Of a stretch of 64,000 nucleotides of DNA, positions 40,277-49,859 are shown in pieces. The DNA comes from Lachnospiraceae bacterium (GTDB lineage: Bacteria; Bacillota_A; Clostridia; Lachnospirales; Lachnospiraceae), in contig JAETQR010000012.1 in assembly GCA_021770615.1 (NCBI GenBank), positions 33,057 to 97,056 of the forward strand. The letters run 5' to 3'. The position numbers and the translations under genes were made by a program. Within the stretch, counting starts at the first letter, position 1; each line of letters opens with the position of its first letter. Below the pieces are notes generated by a model that saw only the letters and a program-made list of their open reading frames with translations, searched no databases and had not been told where the DNA came from.

Positions 40277-42715
40277 ATGAAATTTGGTAATTTTGATGAT
40301 ACAAACAAGGAATATGTGATCACAACACCTAAAACACCACTTCCCTGGATCAATTATCTGGGAAGCAGTGAGTTTTTCTCACTGATGTCAAATACCTGCG
40401 GTGGATACAGTTTTTATAAAGATGCAAAGCTCCTCCGCCTGACAAGATACCGTTATAACAACATCCCCAATGACGAGGGTGGACGTTACTTCTATATTAA
40501 GGAAGGCGATCATATCTGGAATCCCGGCTGGCAGCCCGTCAGAACGGAACTGGATTCTTACGAATGCCGCCATGGTATGGGCTACACAAGGATCACCTCG
40601 AAGAAAAATGACCTGACAGCTTCGCTTCTTGCCTTTGTCCCGGTGAAAGACAACTGTGAGATCAACCGTCTTACTTTTACCAATGATTCTTCTAAGCCAA
40701 AGGAATTTAAGCTCTTTTCATATATCGAATTCTGTATGTGGAATGCGATGGATGACATGACAAATTTTCAACGCAACTTAAACATTGGCGAAGTAGAGGT
40801 AATCGGCTCTTCGATCTATCATAAGTCCGAATACCGCGAGCGCCGGAATCATTATGCCGTCTATTCCGTAAATACTGACATCGATGGTTTTGATACGAGC
40901 AGAGATGAATTCCTCGGCGCCTACCGGGGCGTCAATGACCCGCAGGTCGTGGAAGCCGGAAAAGCAAACAATTCTGTCGCAAGCGGATGGTATCCAATCG
41001 GGTCACACCAGATCAACATCACCCTGGAACCAGGCGAAAGTAAATCTTATATTTTCGTGCTTGGTTACTGCGAAAATCCGGTCGATGAGAAATTTGAAGC
41101 GCCCGATGTGATCAATAAAAAACCCGCAAATGAGCTCCTCGGGAAATACCGGACCGACGAGCAGGTGGACGCTGCTTTCGCTGAATTAAACCAGGTATGG
41201 GAAGACCTTCTTTCCAAATATACGGTACAGTCTACGGATGATAAACTCAACCGCATGGTGAATATCTGGAACCAGTATCAGTGTATGGTCACATTTAATA
41301 TGTCCCGTTCTGCTTCTTATTATGAATCCGGCATCGGAAGAGGGATGGGATTCCGCGATTCCTGTCAGGACTTGCTCGGATTTGTCCATCTGATCCCGGA
41401 TCGCGCCAGAGAACGTATCATTGATATCGCCTCGACCCAGTTTGAGGATGGAAGCGCCTATCATCAGTATCAGCCTCTCACCAAAAAAGGAAACAGCGAC
41501 ATCGGAAGCGGTTTCAATGACGACCCACTGTGGCTGATCGCCGGGACGTCCGCTTATGTGAGGGAAACCGGAGACTTCTCGATCCTGGACGAAATGGTTC
41601 CTTACGACAATGACATGTCAGTGGCAACCACACTATTTGAACATCTTACACGCTCCTTTGATTATATCGTAAACCACAAAGGCCCGCACAAGCTGCCACT
41701 GATCGGCCGCGCCGATTGGAACGACTGCCTGAACTTAAACTGCTTCTCAAAAGAGCCGGGCGAATCGTTCCAGACCTTTGGACCAAGCGAGGGACCAGTC
41801 GCTGAATCGGTATTTATCGCGGGAATGTTTGTAAAATATGGAAATGAATACGCCGATCTCTGCGATGCAATGGGAAAAACAGATGAAGCGGCACGCGCAC
41901 GCTCAGAAGTAGCTGAAATGGTAAAAGCAATCGAAAAAGATGGCTGGGACGGTGAATGGTTCATCCGGGCTTACGACGCCGCTGGCGATAAAGTTGGCTC
42001 CAAAGAATGCAAAGAAGGCCAGATTTACATCGAGCCGCAGGGATTCTGTGTTCTGGCAGGCGTTGGCGTGGAAAACGGCCTTGCCGAAAAAGCACTTGAC
42101 TCCGTAAAAGAAAAGCTGGATACAAAATACGGAATCGTTCTCCTGCAGCCGCCTTACACCAAATACTATCTGAATCTTGGTGAAATTTCTTCTTATCCGC
42201 CGGGATATAAAGAAAATGCCGGTATCTTCTGCCACAACAACCCATGGATCTCCGCCGCAGAAACACAGATCGGACGCGGCGACCGGGCATTTGAGATCTA
42301 CCGCAAAACCTGTCCTGCTTATCTCGAGGATATCAGTGAGATCCACTGCACAGAGCCTTATGTGTATTCCCAGATGATCGCCGGAAAAGACGCCAAATTC
42401 TTTGGTCAGGCAAAAAACAGCTGGCTTACCGGTACCGCGGCATGGACATTTATGAATGTCTCACAGTATATCCTCGGCGTTCAACCGTCTCTGGACGGAT
42501 TAAGTATCAATCCATGTGTGCCTTCTGATTTCGGAGATTTCACGATCACAAGAAAATTCCGGGATGTGACTTACCAGATCAAAGTCCAGAACCCTTCCGG
42601 AGTCCAAAAAGGCGTAAAAGAATTGATCGTAGATGGTAAGACATATACGGATACAACTGTTATCCCATATGATGACGCAAAGAAAAACGTAGATGTAACT
42701 GTTGTCATGGGGTAA
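40277..42715 (+). CDS. GH94 glycoside phosphorylase, cellobiose phosphorylase
   Basis: An 812-residue cytoplasmic enzyme, start [13 protein letters not shown] (40277) behind AGGAAAGGAG. Length and landmarks fit cellobiose phosphorylase, which splits cellobiose with phosphate into glucose 1-phosphate and glucose: [19 protein letters not shown] near the N-terminus, [19 protein letters not shown], the catalytic-acid region [12 protein letters not shown], and a C-terminal beta domain. Phosphorolysis saves ATP for an anaerobe. It is divergent from the transporter/LacI operon with a LacI operator in between. Cellodextrin or laminaribiose specificity cannot be excluded. Confidence 0.88.
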   Translation: MKFGNFDDTNKEYVITTPKTPLPWINYLGSSEFFSLMSNTCGGYSFYKDAKLLRLTRYRYNNIPNDEGGRYFYIKEGDHIWNPGWQPVRTELDSYECRHGMGYTRITSKKNDLTASLLAFVPVKDNCEINRLTFTNDSSKPKEFKLFSYIEFCMWNAMDDMTNFQRNLNIGEVEVIGSSIYHKSEYRERRNHYAVYSVNTDIDGFDTSRDEFLGAYRGVNDPQVVEAGKANNSVASGWYPIGSHQINITLEPGESKSYIFVLGYCENPVDEKFEAPDVINKKPANELLGKYRTDEQVDAAFAELNQVWEDLLSKYTVQSTDDKLNRMVNIWNQYQCMVTFNMSRSASYYESGIGRGMGFRDSCQDLLGFVHLIPDRARERIIDIASTQFEDGSAYHQYQPLTKKGNSDIGSGFNDDPLWLIAGTSAYVRETGDFSILDEMVPYDNDMSVATTLFEHLTRSFDYIVNHKGPHKLPLIGRADWNDCLNLNCFSKEPGESFQTFGPSEGPVAESVFIAGMFVKYGNEYADLCDAMGKTDEAARARSEVAEMVKAIEKDGWDGEWFIRAYDAAGDKVGSKECKEGQIYIEPQGFCVLAGVGVENGLAEKALDSVKEKLDTKYGIVLLQPPYTKYYLNLGEISSYPPGYKENAGIFCHNNPWISAAETQIGRGDRAFEIYRKTCPAYLEDISEIHCTEPYVYSQMIAGKDAKFFGQAKNSWLTGTAAWTFMNVSQYILGVQPSLDGLSINPCVPSDFGDFTITRKFRDVTYQIKVQNPSGVQKGVKELIVDGKTYTDTTVIPYDDAKKNVDVTVVMG

Positions 42716-42806
42716 CCCGGATAACAGGACAATATACCAAACGTGCGCAGGGGAATCGGATTCAGCACCTCTGCGCACAATAAACTTATCAAAAAAAGGA
42801 GGACTT

Positions 42807-43331
42807 ATGTCAGAAAAAGCAATTTATACAATCATCGGACTCGGAATCATCGGGATTTTTATCGCGATCATCGCAGGTATCATCTCACTTGTAATATATA
42901 TACTGAATTCCTATGCCCTGTACATGATCTTAAAAGCAGTCGGATATGAACTCGCGTGGCTTGCCTGGGTTCCTTTCTGCCAGTACTTTGCCATCACGAT
43001 GGCATTTAATTACAAAGACGAGCAGAATATCAGTATCTTCGGTATCTCTATCCCGCGCCCGGTCGCCGGCTTTGCTTCGTTGATCAATATATTGTTCTGT
43101 GGTTTTATCCCGTTTATTGGGCGATTCCTTCCCATCCTTGCGCTTCTCATCAACGCAAATATCCTCGCTGAGATGTTTGACGTATGTGAGGACAGCGAGT
43201 CCGGCAAAAATCTCGGAATGGGTATCGTATCCGCTCTCATCATATTTGTTCAGATTTTCATGTTCTTTAAATATATGAAGAAAGCAAACAATGGCGAGAT
43301 TGATATCCGGGGATATGCGGCTAACCGCTGA
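42807..43331 (+). CDS. Multi-pass membrane protein of unknown function
   Basis: A 174-residue protein starting at MSEKAIYTII (42807) behind AGGAGG. Four to five hydrophobic helices with a conserved-looking VGYELAWLAWVPFCQYFAI segment, as in small clostridial membrane proteins near signal or storage genes. It follows the GH94 gene by 91 bases and may be read through from it. No transporter signature is visible. Confidence 0.65.
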   Translation: MSEKAIYTIIGLGIIGIFIAIIAGIISLVIYILNSYALYMILKAVGYELAWLAWVPFCQYFAITMAFNYKDEQNISIFGISIPRPVAGFASLINILFCGFIPFIGRFLPILALLINANILAEMFDVCEDSESGKNLGMGIVSALIIFVQIFMFFKYMKKANNGEIDIRGYAANR

Positions 43332-43397
43332 TTTCATTTTCTGATCCGGCAGGACCGATGCAGCTCTGGCTCGGGGTAGCATGAAGGCCAGTTCCCT

Positions 43398-43505
43398 GAA
43401 AATCAATTTTTAGCGCTTACGATTTATCAAAAACAGACGAAAATCAGTACAATAGCAGATATAGTTTCTGCTATTGTACCAATTTCACCAACTCGAAAAA
43501 GCCTC
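43398..43505. repeat. Short-form inverted-repeat element related to 25745-26010
   Basis: The left end GAAAATCAATTTTTAGCGCTT and CAAAAACAGACGAAAATCAGTAC, and the right end TGTACCAATTTCACCAACTCGAAAAAG, match the outer arms of the 25745 element. The centre is only a 10-bp hairpin, CAATAGCAGA / TCTGCTATTG. It lies between convergent genes and touches the birA stop. Confidence 0.65.
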
Positions 43506-44496
43506 AAGTGCCAAAACCCGACTTCCATCGGAGCGTGATCTCACCGGTATGAAGAGTTCTCGTGACAGGATGACCATCTTCATCCATGCACTCTACCACA
43601 AGGCCCCCATCATCATCGATGTCCAGCGCTTTCCCCTCCCGCCATATATTTTTCTCAAGAAAACGAACTTCTTTCCCAATTACATTTGAGCATCTTCGGT
43701 ATTCTTCCATAAATTCCCTTTTTGTAATATTCTCATAAATATCCCAGAATTCATTGAGCACTGCTGCCACAAGCACATTTCTCGGCACATTTTTTCCAGC
43801 CGCCACAGAGCCTGCTTTATCTTTTATTTCATCCGGAAATACGTCTGTGCGGTAATTGATCCCGATTCCAACGACCACAGTATCAATCTTTCCCATTTCA
43901 AAGTCAGAAATCGCCTCGGTAAGTATCCCGCATATTTTTTTATCACCCAGATACACATCATTGACCCATTTAATCTGTGGTTCAAGCCCTAATACTCTCC
44001 TCACTCCCCGGCACACAGCCACGGAAGCCGCCGTAGTGACAAGTACGACGTCAGCGCCTTCTAACTCTGGTTTGAGCAGGATACTCATATAAATACCGGT
44101 TCCCGGCGGAGAATAAAAGCTCCGCCCAAGACGTCCTTTGCCATTCGTCTGCTCCTCGGCGATGATCGTCAAGCCATGCGGCGCCCCTTCAAGTGCAAGC
44201 CTCTTTGCTTCTACATTAGTAGAATCCACTGTCTTATAAACTTTGATCGGAAACTTCTGCCTGTCACCGAAAAGCTCAAGGCGAATCCCCTCTTCACTTA
44301 AAACATCAGTGGATTTCTGTAACCGATACCCTCTGTTATTCGCCGCATCGATCTGATACCCTTCCTGCTTTAGCGCTTTTACCGCTTTCCAGACCGCTGT
44401 CCGGGACACACCCATCTTTTTTGCCAGTTCTTCCCCTGACAGATCCGTTTCCCGGTTCGCTTCCAGGATAGAAAGAATCTCTGTCTTAACACTCAT
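43504..44496 (-). CDS. birA: Bifunctional biotin-protein ligase / biotin operon repressor
   Basis: A 330-residue BirA. The N-terminal winged helix (LSGEELAKKMGVSRTAVWKAVKALKQEGYQI) is followed by the ligase core with GKGRLGRSFYSPPGTGIYMS, which binds biotinyl-AMP, and IKWVNDVYLGDKKICGIL. It attaches biotin to carboxylases and should repress biotin uptake or synthesis genes. Its start overlaps the U32 peptidase stop by four bases (ATGA), so they are co-translated. Confidence 0.95.
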   Translation of the reverse strand: MSVKTEILSILEANRETDLSGEELAKKMGVSRTAVWKAVKALKQEGYQIDAANNRGYRLQKSTDVLSEEGIRLELFGDRQKFPIKVYKTVDSTNVEAKRLALEGAPHGLTIIAEEQTNGKGRLGRSFYSPPGTGIYMSILLKPELEGADVVLVTTAASVAVCRGVRRVLGLEPQIKWVNDVYLGDKKICGILTEAISDFEMGKIDTVVVGIGINYRTDVFPDEIKDKAGSVAAGKNVPRNVLVAAVLNEFWDIYENITKREFMEEYRRCSNVIGKEVRFLEKNIWREGKALDIDDDGGLVVECMDEDGHPVTRTLHTGEITLRWKSGFGT

Positions 44497-45728
44497 TCGG
44501 ATTCCTCTCTTCTTATGATATCAAAGGGGGACAATGGACACTGTGTCCGGATCGTGATCTGCTGCGCCGGATGCGGACAGCTCTCCATCTCATTTCCATC
44601 CTCATCATACAGGGCAAGAACCTTTGTCCTGACATTACCTCCATCCGGTTTCATGATCTCCACAGTCTCTCCTGCCGAAAACTTATTCTTTTGTTCAAAC
44701 ACACCCATTCCATCTTCCGTAACCTTATGGATCATACCGAGATAAACATAACCTTTTACATAAGTATTATTATCATAAATCTGGGTTTCATGGGATGTCG
44801 GCCCAAAGAAAAAGCCCGTCGTAAACTGCCGGTATGTACATTTGGCAATTTCCTCTTTGTAATATGGTATATTCTTATGATAAACTTCGGGATCCTCAAA
44901 ATAATCATCCAATGCCCTGCGGTAAGTTCGCGATACCACAGCCACATAAAGCGCTGTCTTCATCCTTCCCTCGATCTTGAAACTGTCGATCCCTGCCTCC
45001 ACTAACTCGGGAATATGCTCGATCATGCATAAATCCTTGGAATTAAAAATATAAGTTCCCCTCTCATTTTCCTCGACAGGAAGATACTCTCCCGGACGCT
45101 TCTCCTCCATGATATAGTATTTCCACCGGCATGGATGCGTACATGCGCCCAGATTGGCGTCCCGTCCGGTAAAATAATTACTCAAAAGACATCTCCCGGA
45201 ATAAGAAATACACATCGCTCCGTGTACAAATGTCTCAATCTCCATCTCCTCCGGAATATTCTCACGGATTTCCCTGATTTCTTTGATCGAGAGTTCTCTC
45301 GCTGTCACAACCCTGGTCGCACCCTGATCTTTCCAAAAACGAAACGTCAGATAATTTACATTATTGCTCTGGGTACTGATATGAATATCGATCTCCGGAC
45401 AGACTTCCCTGGCAATCGAAAACACACCCGGATCGGAAATGATCAACGCATCCGGCCCGATCTCTTTTAATTCCTGAAAATAACTCCTGACCCCTTCAAG
45501 ATCTCTGTTATGCGCGGTGATATTAGCAGTCACATAAACCTTTTTATTCCTCTCGTGGGCATAATCAATCCCCTTTTTCATATCCTCTGCGGAAAAATTT
45601 TTCGCCTTCGCCCGCAGACCGTACATTTCCCCACCAATATAAACGGCGTCCGCTCCATATTCTACAGCTGTTTTTAATACCTCCAGACTGCTCGCCGGCG
45701 CCAATATCTCAGGTTTTCTCCGCTTCAT
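44493..45728 (-). CDS. Peptidase U32 family protein
   Basis: A 411-residue U32-family protein, start MKRRKPEILAPASS (45728) behind GGAGGAAG. Family motifs: ILAPASSLEVLKTAVEYGADAVYIG, and the signature ETFVHGAMCISYSGRCLLSNYFTGRDANLGAC with its cysteines. U32 proteins include collagenase-like PrtC and tRNA/ubiquinone hydroxylases such as RlhA/TrhP, which carry Fe-S clusters. The Cys pattern here fits an RNA-hydroxylation role better than proteolysis, but this is not settled. It follows the O-methyltransferase gene, a common clostridial order. Confidence 0.85.
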   Translation of the reverse strand: MKRRKPEILAPASSLEVLKTAVEYGADAVYIGGEMYGLRAKAKNFSAEDMKKGIDYAHERNKKVYVTANITAHNRDLEGVRSYFQELKEIGPDALIISDPGVFSIAREVCPEIDIHISTQSNNVNYLTFRFWKDQGATRVVTARELSIKEIREIRENIPEEMEIETFVHGAMCISYSGRCLLSNYFTGRDANLGACTHPCRWKYYIMEEKRPGEYLPVEENERGTYIFNSKDLCMIEHIPELVEAGIDSFKIEGRMKTALYVAVVSRTYRRALDDYFEDPEVYHKNIPYYKEEIAKCTYRQFTTGFFFGPTSHETQIYDNNTYVKGYVYLGMIHKVTEDGMGVFEQKNKFSAGETVEIMKPDGGNVRTKVLALYDEDGNEMESCPHPAQQITIRTQCPLSPFDIIRREESE

Positions 45729-45789
45729 CCTTCTTCCTCCATTCAAAACAACTGATTCATGAAGAATGCCTGTTCCTGGCATTCTTCGG

Positions 45790-45884
45790 GTGCGAAGAGA
45801 GTCCCGCTCTGTGGGACGGGAAATCACTTGGCGAGGTCAATGTCTCCTACGGAGACATTTCGAGCTTAGTGATTTCCTTCGCAC
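45790..45884. repeat. Multi-stem palindromic structure at the O-methyltransferase 3' end
   Basis: Nested complementary blocks: GTGCGAAG (45790) / CTTCGCAC (45877), GTCCC/GGGAC (45801/45813), GAAATCACT (45820) / AGTGATTTC (45868), and AATGTCTCC (45839) / GGAGACATT (45851). The O-methyltransferase's last codons and stop lie in it. It could be an RNA structure in the operon transcript or a mobile palindrome. Confidence 0.7.
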
Positions 45885-46525
45885 TTTTTACTTATAGCAA
45901 CCCCGTCACCTACTGACAGGCATATCGTCTCTAATTCCTCCATATGTGTTATCGTATACAAATACTCCCTCATCCGGCTATGGATCGTGCGGTCTCTTCT
46001 CGTCACCGCATACCGGGATTCCAGAATATCACAGTCATGCAGGATGTTATCGGACACGAGTGTCCCTCCCGCTCCCAGAAGCTTTAATACATCTGGCAGG
46101 AAATTCATATACTGTCCCTTCGCTGCATCCATAAATATAAAATCATACTGTTCGTCCGCCCCCGAAAGTTCCGACAAAAGCTGACCGGCATCTCCTTCCA
46201 GAAGCCGGATCCTGCCCTCCGGATCATACTTTTTCAGATTTTCCCTCGCCTTAACAAGGCGCATCTCCACCTTTTCGATCGTCGTGATCTGCGCACTCTC
46301 TGGCAGGCATTCCTTCATAAAAAGCGCCGAATATCCGATCGCCGTACCCACTTCCAGTATGCGGGCAGGTCTCTCTGTCCTGAGCAGATACCGGAGAAGG
46401 TCTCTTGTTCCCCTGCGAATAACAGGCACCTCATCACGAAGTGCCTCTTTTTCTATCTCACTTATATAGACCGGAAGTTCCGGCCTGAGTGTGTCAAAAA
46501 ATACTTCTATCCTCTCATCGTTCAT
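45866..46525 (-). CDS. SAM-dependent O-methyltransferase (family 3, CCoAOMT-like)
   Basis: A 219-residue methyltransferase with the SAM-binding motif ILEVGTAIGYSALFM, then IEKVEMRLVKARENL, and the metal-site region DFIFMDAAKGQYMNFL. Bacterial members such as TrmR methylate the wobble 5-hydroxyuridine of tRNA. The neighbouring U32 protein belongs to a family that makes that hydroxyuridine, which favours tRNA over catechols as substrate. The start overlaps the MltG-like gene stop by four bases. Confidence 0.85.
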   Translation of the reverse strand: MNDERIEVFFDTLRPELPVYISEIEKEALRDEVPVIRRGTRDLLRYLLRTERPARILEVGTAIGYSALFMKECLPESAQITTIEKVEMRLVKARENLKKYDPEGRIRLLEGDAGQLLSELSGADEQYDFIFMDAAKGQYMNFLPDVLKLLGAGGTLVSDNILHDCDILESRYAVTRRDRTIHSRMREYLYTITHMEELETICLSVGDGVAISKKCEGNH

Positions 46526-46935
46526 CTGCCGACACCTTTCACGATCTCATCCAGGATTTCTTTATACGTCATACTCGTATTCAGATTATAAGTTCCTGCT
46601 GCCACGATATTTTTCTCACTCAGGGAAAGACGCAGCCGGATATAAAAAGAATACGCATTGGATACAATGCCCTCCCTCTCGAGATTTTTTGCGATCGTCA
46701 GGGAATCCTCCGACTCACGGATCTCAAACGTAACATCCCTGCCCGGAGGAGCCTCTGCCATAACCTCGCCAAAGACTTCATTGGCAAAAGAATAGGTCAC
46801 CTTGCACACTTCAACGGTACCCATTACAACGAGCGCATAAAAAATAAAGTTCAGCATGAAGATTAAAAAACCTCTTATGATAAAAAGTACGGTCGCACTC
46901 CCTCTCTCTGCTTTCCCGGCCATAGCGCTTTTCAC
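46522..46935 (-). CDS. Membrane protein with MltG-like N-terminal (LysM-like) domain only
   Basis: A 137-residue protein. One transmembrane helix (about 17-45) precedes an extracellular domain reading SLTIAKNLEREGIVSNAYSFYIRLRLS and AGTYNLNTSMTYKEILDEIVKG, which is the small pre-catalytic domain of the endolytic transglycosylase MltG/YceG. The catalytic domain is absent, so this is a short form common in Clostridia rather than an active lyase. Start uncertain: GTG at 46935 or ATG at 46923. It lies in the RNase J - O-methyltransferase operon. Confidence 0.75.
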   Translation of the reverse strand: MKSAMAGKAERGSATVLFIIRGFLIFMLNFIFYALVVMGTVEVCKVTYSFANEVFGEVMAEAPPGRDVTFEIRESEDSLTIAKNLEREGIVSNAYSFYIRLRLSLSEKNIVAAGTYNLNTSMTYKEILDEIVKGVGR

Positions 46936-46957
46936 TCCGTTTCTGTCCTTTACTCCA

Positions 46958-48631
46958 TCATACCTCCATGATGATCGGAAGTATCATCGGATTTCTCTTC
47001 GTCTTCTTCCACAGGAAATCATTCAGGGAGTCTTTGATCTCTGCCTTGATCCTTCCCCAGTCAGTAATCCCCCTGTCACTGAGCCTGTCCAGTGCAATAT
47101 TTACGATCTCAAGACATTCATCCATAAGATTCTCAGCCTCTCGCACATATACAAAACCCCGGGAGACGATATCCGGCCCGGAAAGAATCTGATTGGAGCC
47201 GCGCTCCAGCGTGAGAACGACGACAAGCAATCCATTCTCCGAAAGATGCTGTCTGTCACGCAATACGATATTTCCCACGTCACCAACGCCAAGTCCGTCT
47301 ACCATGATTCCCTGTGCCTGCACCTCTCCGGCAAACCTCACACTCTCTTCACTCAACTCAAGCACGCTTCCCGATCTCATGATGACTACATTTTCTTTCG
47401 GTATCCCCATTTCCTGGGCCAACTCACTATGGCGCAGAAGATGCCGGTATTCCCCGTGGACAGGGATGGCATACTTCGGCTTAACGAGCGAATAAATCAA
47501 TTTTAGTTCTTCCTGGCATGCATGCCCTGACACATGGGCATCCTGAAAGATGACCTTTGCCCCCTTCATGGAAAGTTCGTTGATCACCTTCGATACACTC
47601 TTTTCATTTCCCGGGATCGGGTTGGAACTAAAGATCACCGTATCACCTGGTTTGATCGTAATCTTCCGGTGGATGGACGCTGCGATACGGGAGAGCGCCG
47701 CCATGGATTCTCCCTGGCTTCCCGTCGTGATGAGTACGATCTGCTCATCCGTATAATTCTTCATTTCCTCAATATTTATAATAATGTTATCCGGGGCCTG
47801 TATATAGCCAAGCTCGATCGCCGTATTCATGATATTTACCATACTGCGCCCCTCGACGATCACTTTTCTCTTATGTTTATGCGCCGCATTGATGATCTGC
47901 TGTACGCGGTCGACATTTGAAGCAAACGTAGCCACGATGATCCTCTGTTTCTCATTTTCATCAAAAATCGTGTCAAACGTTTTTCCGACAGATTTTTCCG
48001 ACATCGTAAATCCCGGCTTCAGTACGTTCGTGCTGTCTGCCATAAGGGCCAGAACTCCCTTCTTTCCCAGTTCTCCAAAGCGGGCGAGATCAATGCTGTC
48101 TCCAAATACCGGTGTGAAATCGACCTTGAAATCCCCGGTGTGTACGATAACCCCTGCCGGCGTATAAATAGCAAGCGCTGCAGAATCCGCAATACTATGA
48201 TTGGTACGTATGAACTCGATCCGGAAATCCCCCAGATTGATATACTGTCCGTAAGAAACGACTTTCCGTCTCACCACCCCAAGCAGATTATGCTCCTTTA
48301 ACTTATTCTCGATGATCGCCATCGTGAGATTCGTCGCATATACCGGCACATTCAGTTCCTTTAACACATAAGGGAGCGCACCGATATGATCCTCATGTCC
48401 ATGCGTGATCACGAATCCCTTTACTTTCTCCCTATGGTCTCTCAGATATGTGATATCCGGTATGACCAGATCAACTCCTAACATATCATCTTCCGGAAAG
48501 GCAAGTCCACAGTCTACCACGATAATACTGTCATCTGTCTCAAATGCAGTAATATTCATACCAATCTGCTCAAGTCCTCCCAAAGGTATGATGCGAACCT
48601 TCTCATTCCCTGTTTTTACCTTCTTACTCAA
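46958..48631 (-). CDS. rnj: Ribonuclease J
   Basis: A 557-residue metallo-beta-lactamase RNase with 5'-exo and endonuclease activity in mRNA decay and rRNA maturation. Motifs: ITHGHEDHIGALPYVL, HTGDFKVDF, beta-CASP region NIEEMKNYTDEQIVLITTGSQGE, and HVSGHACQEELKLIYSLVKPKYAIPVHGE. The start is taken as TTG (48631) behind GAGGTG; the ATG 16 codons upstream overlaps the DUF1292 gene stop and lacks a ribosome site. Confidence 0.93.
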   Translation of the reverse strand: MSKKVKTGNEKVRIIPLGGLEQIGMNITAFETDDSIIVVDCGLAFPEDDMLGVDLVIPDITYLRDHREKVKGFVITHGHEDHIGALPYVLKELNVPVYATNLTMAIIENKLKEHNLLGVVRRKVVSYGQYINLGDFRIEFIRTNHSIADSAALAIYTPAGVIVHTGDFKVDFTPVFGDSIDLARFGELGKKGVLALMADSTNVLKPGFTMSEKSVGKTFDTIFDENEKQRIIVATFASNVDRVQQIINAAHKHKRKVIVEGRSMVNIMNTAIELGYIQAPDNIIINIEEMKNYTDEQIVLITTGSQGESMAALSRIAASIHRKITIKPGDTVIFSSNPIPGNEKSVSKVINELSMKGAKVIFQDAHVSGHACQEELKLIYSLVKPKYAIPVHGEYRHLLRHSELAQEMGIPKENVVIMRSGSVLELSEESVRFAGEVQAQGIMVDGLGVGDVGNIVLRDRQHLSENGLLVVVLTLERGSNQILSGPDIVSRGFVYVREAENLMDECLEIVNIALDRLSDRGITDWGRIKAEIKDSLNDFLWKKTKRNPMILPIIMEV

Positions 48632-48675
48632 AATTACACCTCTCTGTTCTGATTTTTTAATCCTCTCATTTTTTG

Positions 48676-48975
48676 TCATATAAAAATATCGGTATCGTCC
48701 AATAACTCTTCAAAATACTTCGATATGATCTTCAGTTCCTCTTCGTCCTCCACGACATCATAAAGCACATCCCCAGCGCCGGATTTTTCCTCATTTACAC
48801 GCAATATGAGCGCTTCCGGTTCTTCGTCATCTTCTTCCGGTTCTCCCCCTTCTACCGGGGGAATGTCTGCTACAAGCAGATATTCCCTGCCTGCAATCTC
48901 CGCTTTTTCCCACACAAAAAAAGCCTCCTCGCTGCCATCCTCAGCAGTAAGCACAATTTCACCATCTCTTCCCAT
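48676..48975 (-). CDS. DUF1292 family protein (YrzB-like)
   Basis: A 99-residue acidic protein. The start is MGRDGEIVLTAEDG (48975) with GGAGG just upstream. It has the DUF1292 pattern (F-x-V-W-x-x-A-E-I-x-G-R-E-Y-L-L-V, then ILRVNEEKSG, FEELLDD). It normally follows ireB and ruvX, as here. The role is unknown; it is widely conserved in Firmicutes. Confidence 0.88.
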   Translation of the reverse strand: MGRDGEIVLTAEDGSEEAFFVWEKAEIAGREYLLVADIPPVEGGEPEEDDEEPEALILRVNEEKSGAGDVLYDVVEDEEELKIISKYFEELLDDTDIFI

Positions 48976-49022
48976 GGTTTCCTCCATCTGCGCACACTTT
49001 TTGCGCATTAAGATTGTTTACT

Positions 49023-49445
49023 TTACCTCTTGAGCGAATCTAAGTAGCCCTGCAAAATAAAAACCGCTGCTATCTTATCGACAAAGTTCTTCCGGTTCTC
49101 ACGGCGCACTTTCCCTTCCTTCAGAACTTCCATAGCAGATACGGTAGTCAGCCTTTCATCCCACATGACTACTTCCAATCCTGTTCTCTTTTCAAGTTTT
49201 TCCTTAAATTCTTTCGTCCGTTCCACGCGTTCCCCAAGGGTATTGTTCATATTCCTGGGGCATCCTAACACGATCTTCTCTACCTCATACTCCGCAATGA
49301 GCTCTTCAAGCCGGGCGAGAGTCTGACGTAATTTGGTCTCACTTTTTCTTTTTATCACTTCAACGGGCTGTGCCGTCAGGAGCAGGCCGTCACTGACCGC
49401 CACTCCTACCGTCACAGAACCGTAATCAAGTCCCATGATACGCAT
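49023..49445 (-). CDS. ruvX: RuvX/YqgF, putative Holliday-junction resolvase
   Basis: A 140-residue RNase H-fold protein. [23 protein letters not shown] holds the first catalytic Asp, [14 protein letters not shown] follows, and [11 protein letters not shown] carries the second acidic site. The family is linked to pre-16S rRNA processing and junction resolution. It lies between ireB and DUF1292 in the conserved order. Confidence 0.93.
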   Translation of the reverse strand: MRIMGLDYGSVTVGVAVSDGLLLTAQPVEVIKRKSETKLRQTLARLEELIAEYEVEKIVLGCPRNMNNTLGERVERTKEFKEKLEKRTGLEVVMWDERLTTVSAMEVLKEGKVRRENRKNFVDKIAAVFILQGYLDSLKR

Positions 49446-49469
49446 TGGGGCATTTCCCTTCTGATTTTA

Positions 49470-49730
49470 CTATTTCAGGTTATTTTTTATATAGTCCTCT
49501 AAAAAGAGCTCGATGATCTCATCCCGCTCTGCGCGCATGATCAGGCTTCTTGCTCCTTTATGGCTCGTAATATAAGTCGGATCTCCTGACATAAGATATC
49601 CTACGATCTGATTCACAGGGTTATATCCCTTCTCCGTAAGTGCCGTATAAACGGATGCAATGACATCCCTCACATCAAAATCTTTTTCCACATCCACTTT
49701 GAAAAGCTGTGTGTTATTTAATTCCTGCAT
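49470..49730 (-). CDS. ireB: IreB-family regulatory phosphoprotein (UPF0297)
   Basis: An 86-residue protein. DFDVRDVIASVYTALTEKGYNPVNQIVGYLMSGDPTYITSHKGAR is the UPF0297/IreB core. In Enterococcus faecalis IreB is phosphorylated by the PASTA kinase IreK and controls cell-envelope stress resistance. Its presence shows that the housekeeping PASTA-kinase pathway exists in this organism besides the accessory kinases in the left part of the window. Confidence 0.93.
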   Translation of the reverse strand: MQELNNTQLFKVDVEKDFDVRDVIASVYTALTEKGYNPVNQIVGYLMSGDPTYITSHKGARSLIMRAERDEIIELFLEDYIKNNLK

Positions 49731-49859
49731 ACCTACGTCATGCTCCTTTCACAAATGTCCAGCAGCTAATCGCAATAATCTCCCAAAACAATTATCTTAA
49801 TTTTAATATAACTGACCTGAATTCGCAACTGTTTTTTGAAAATAGTTTTAAAATGTATT

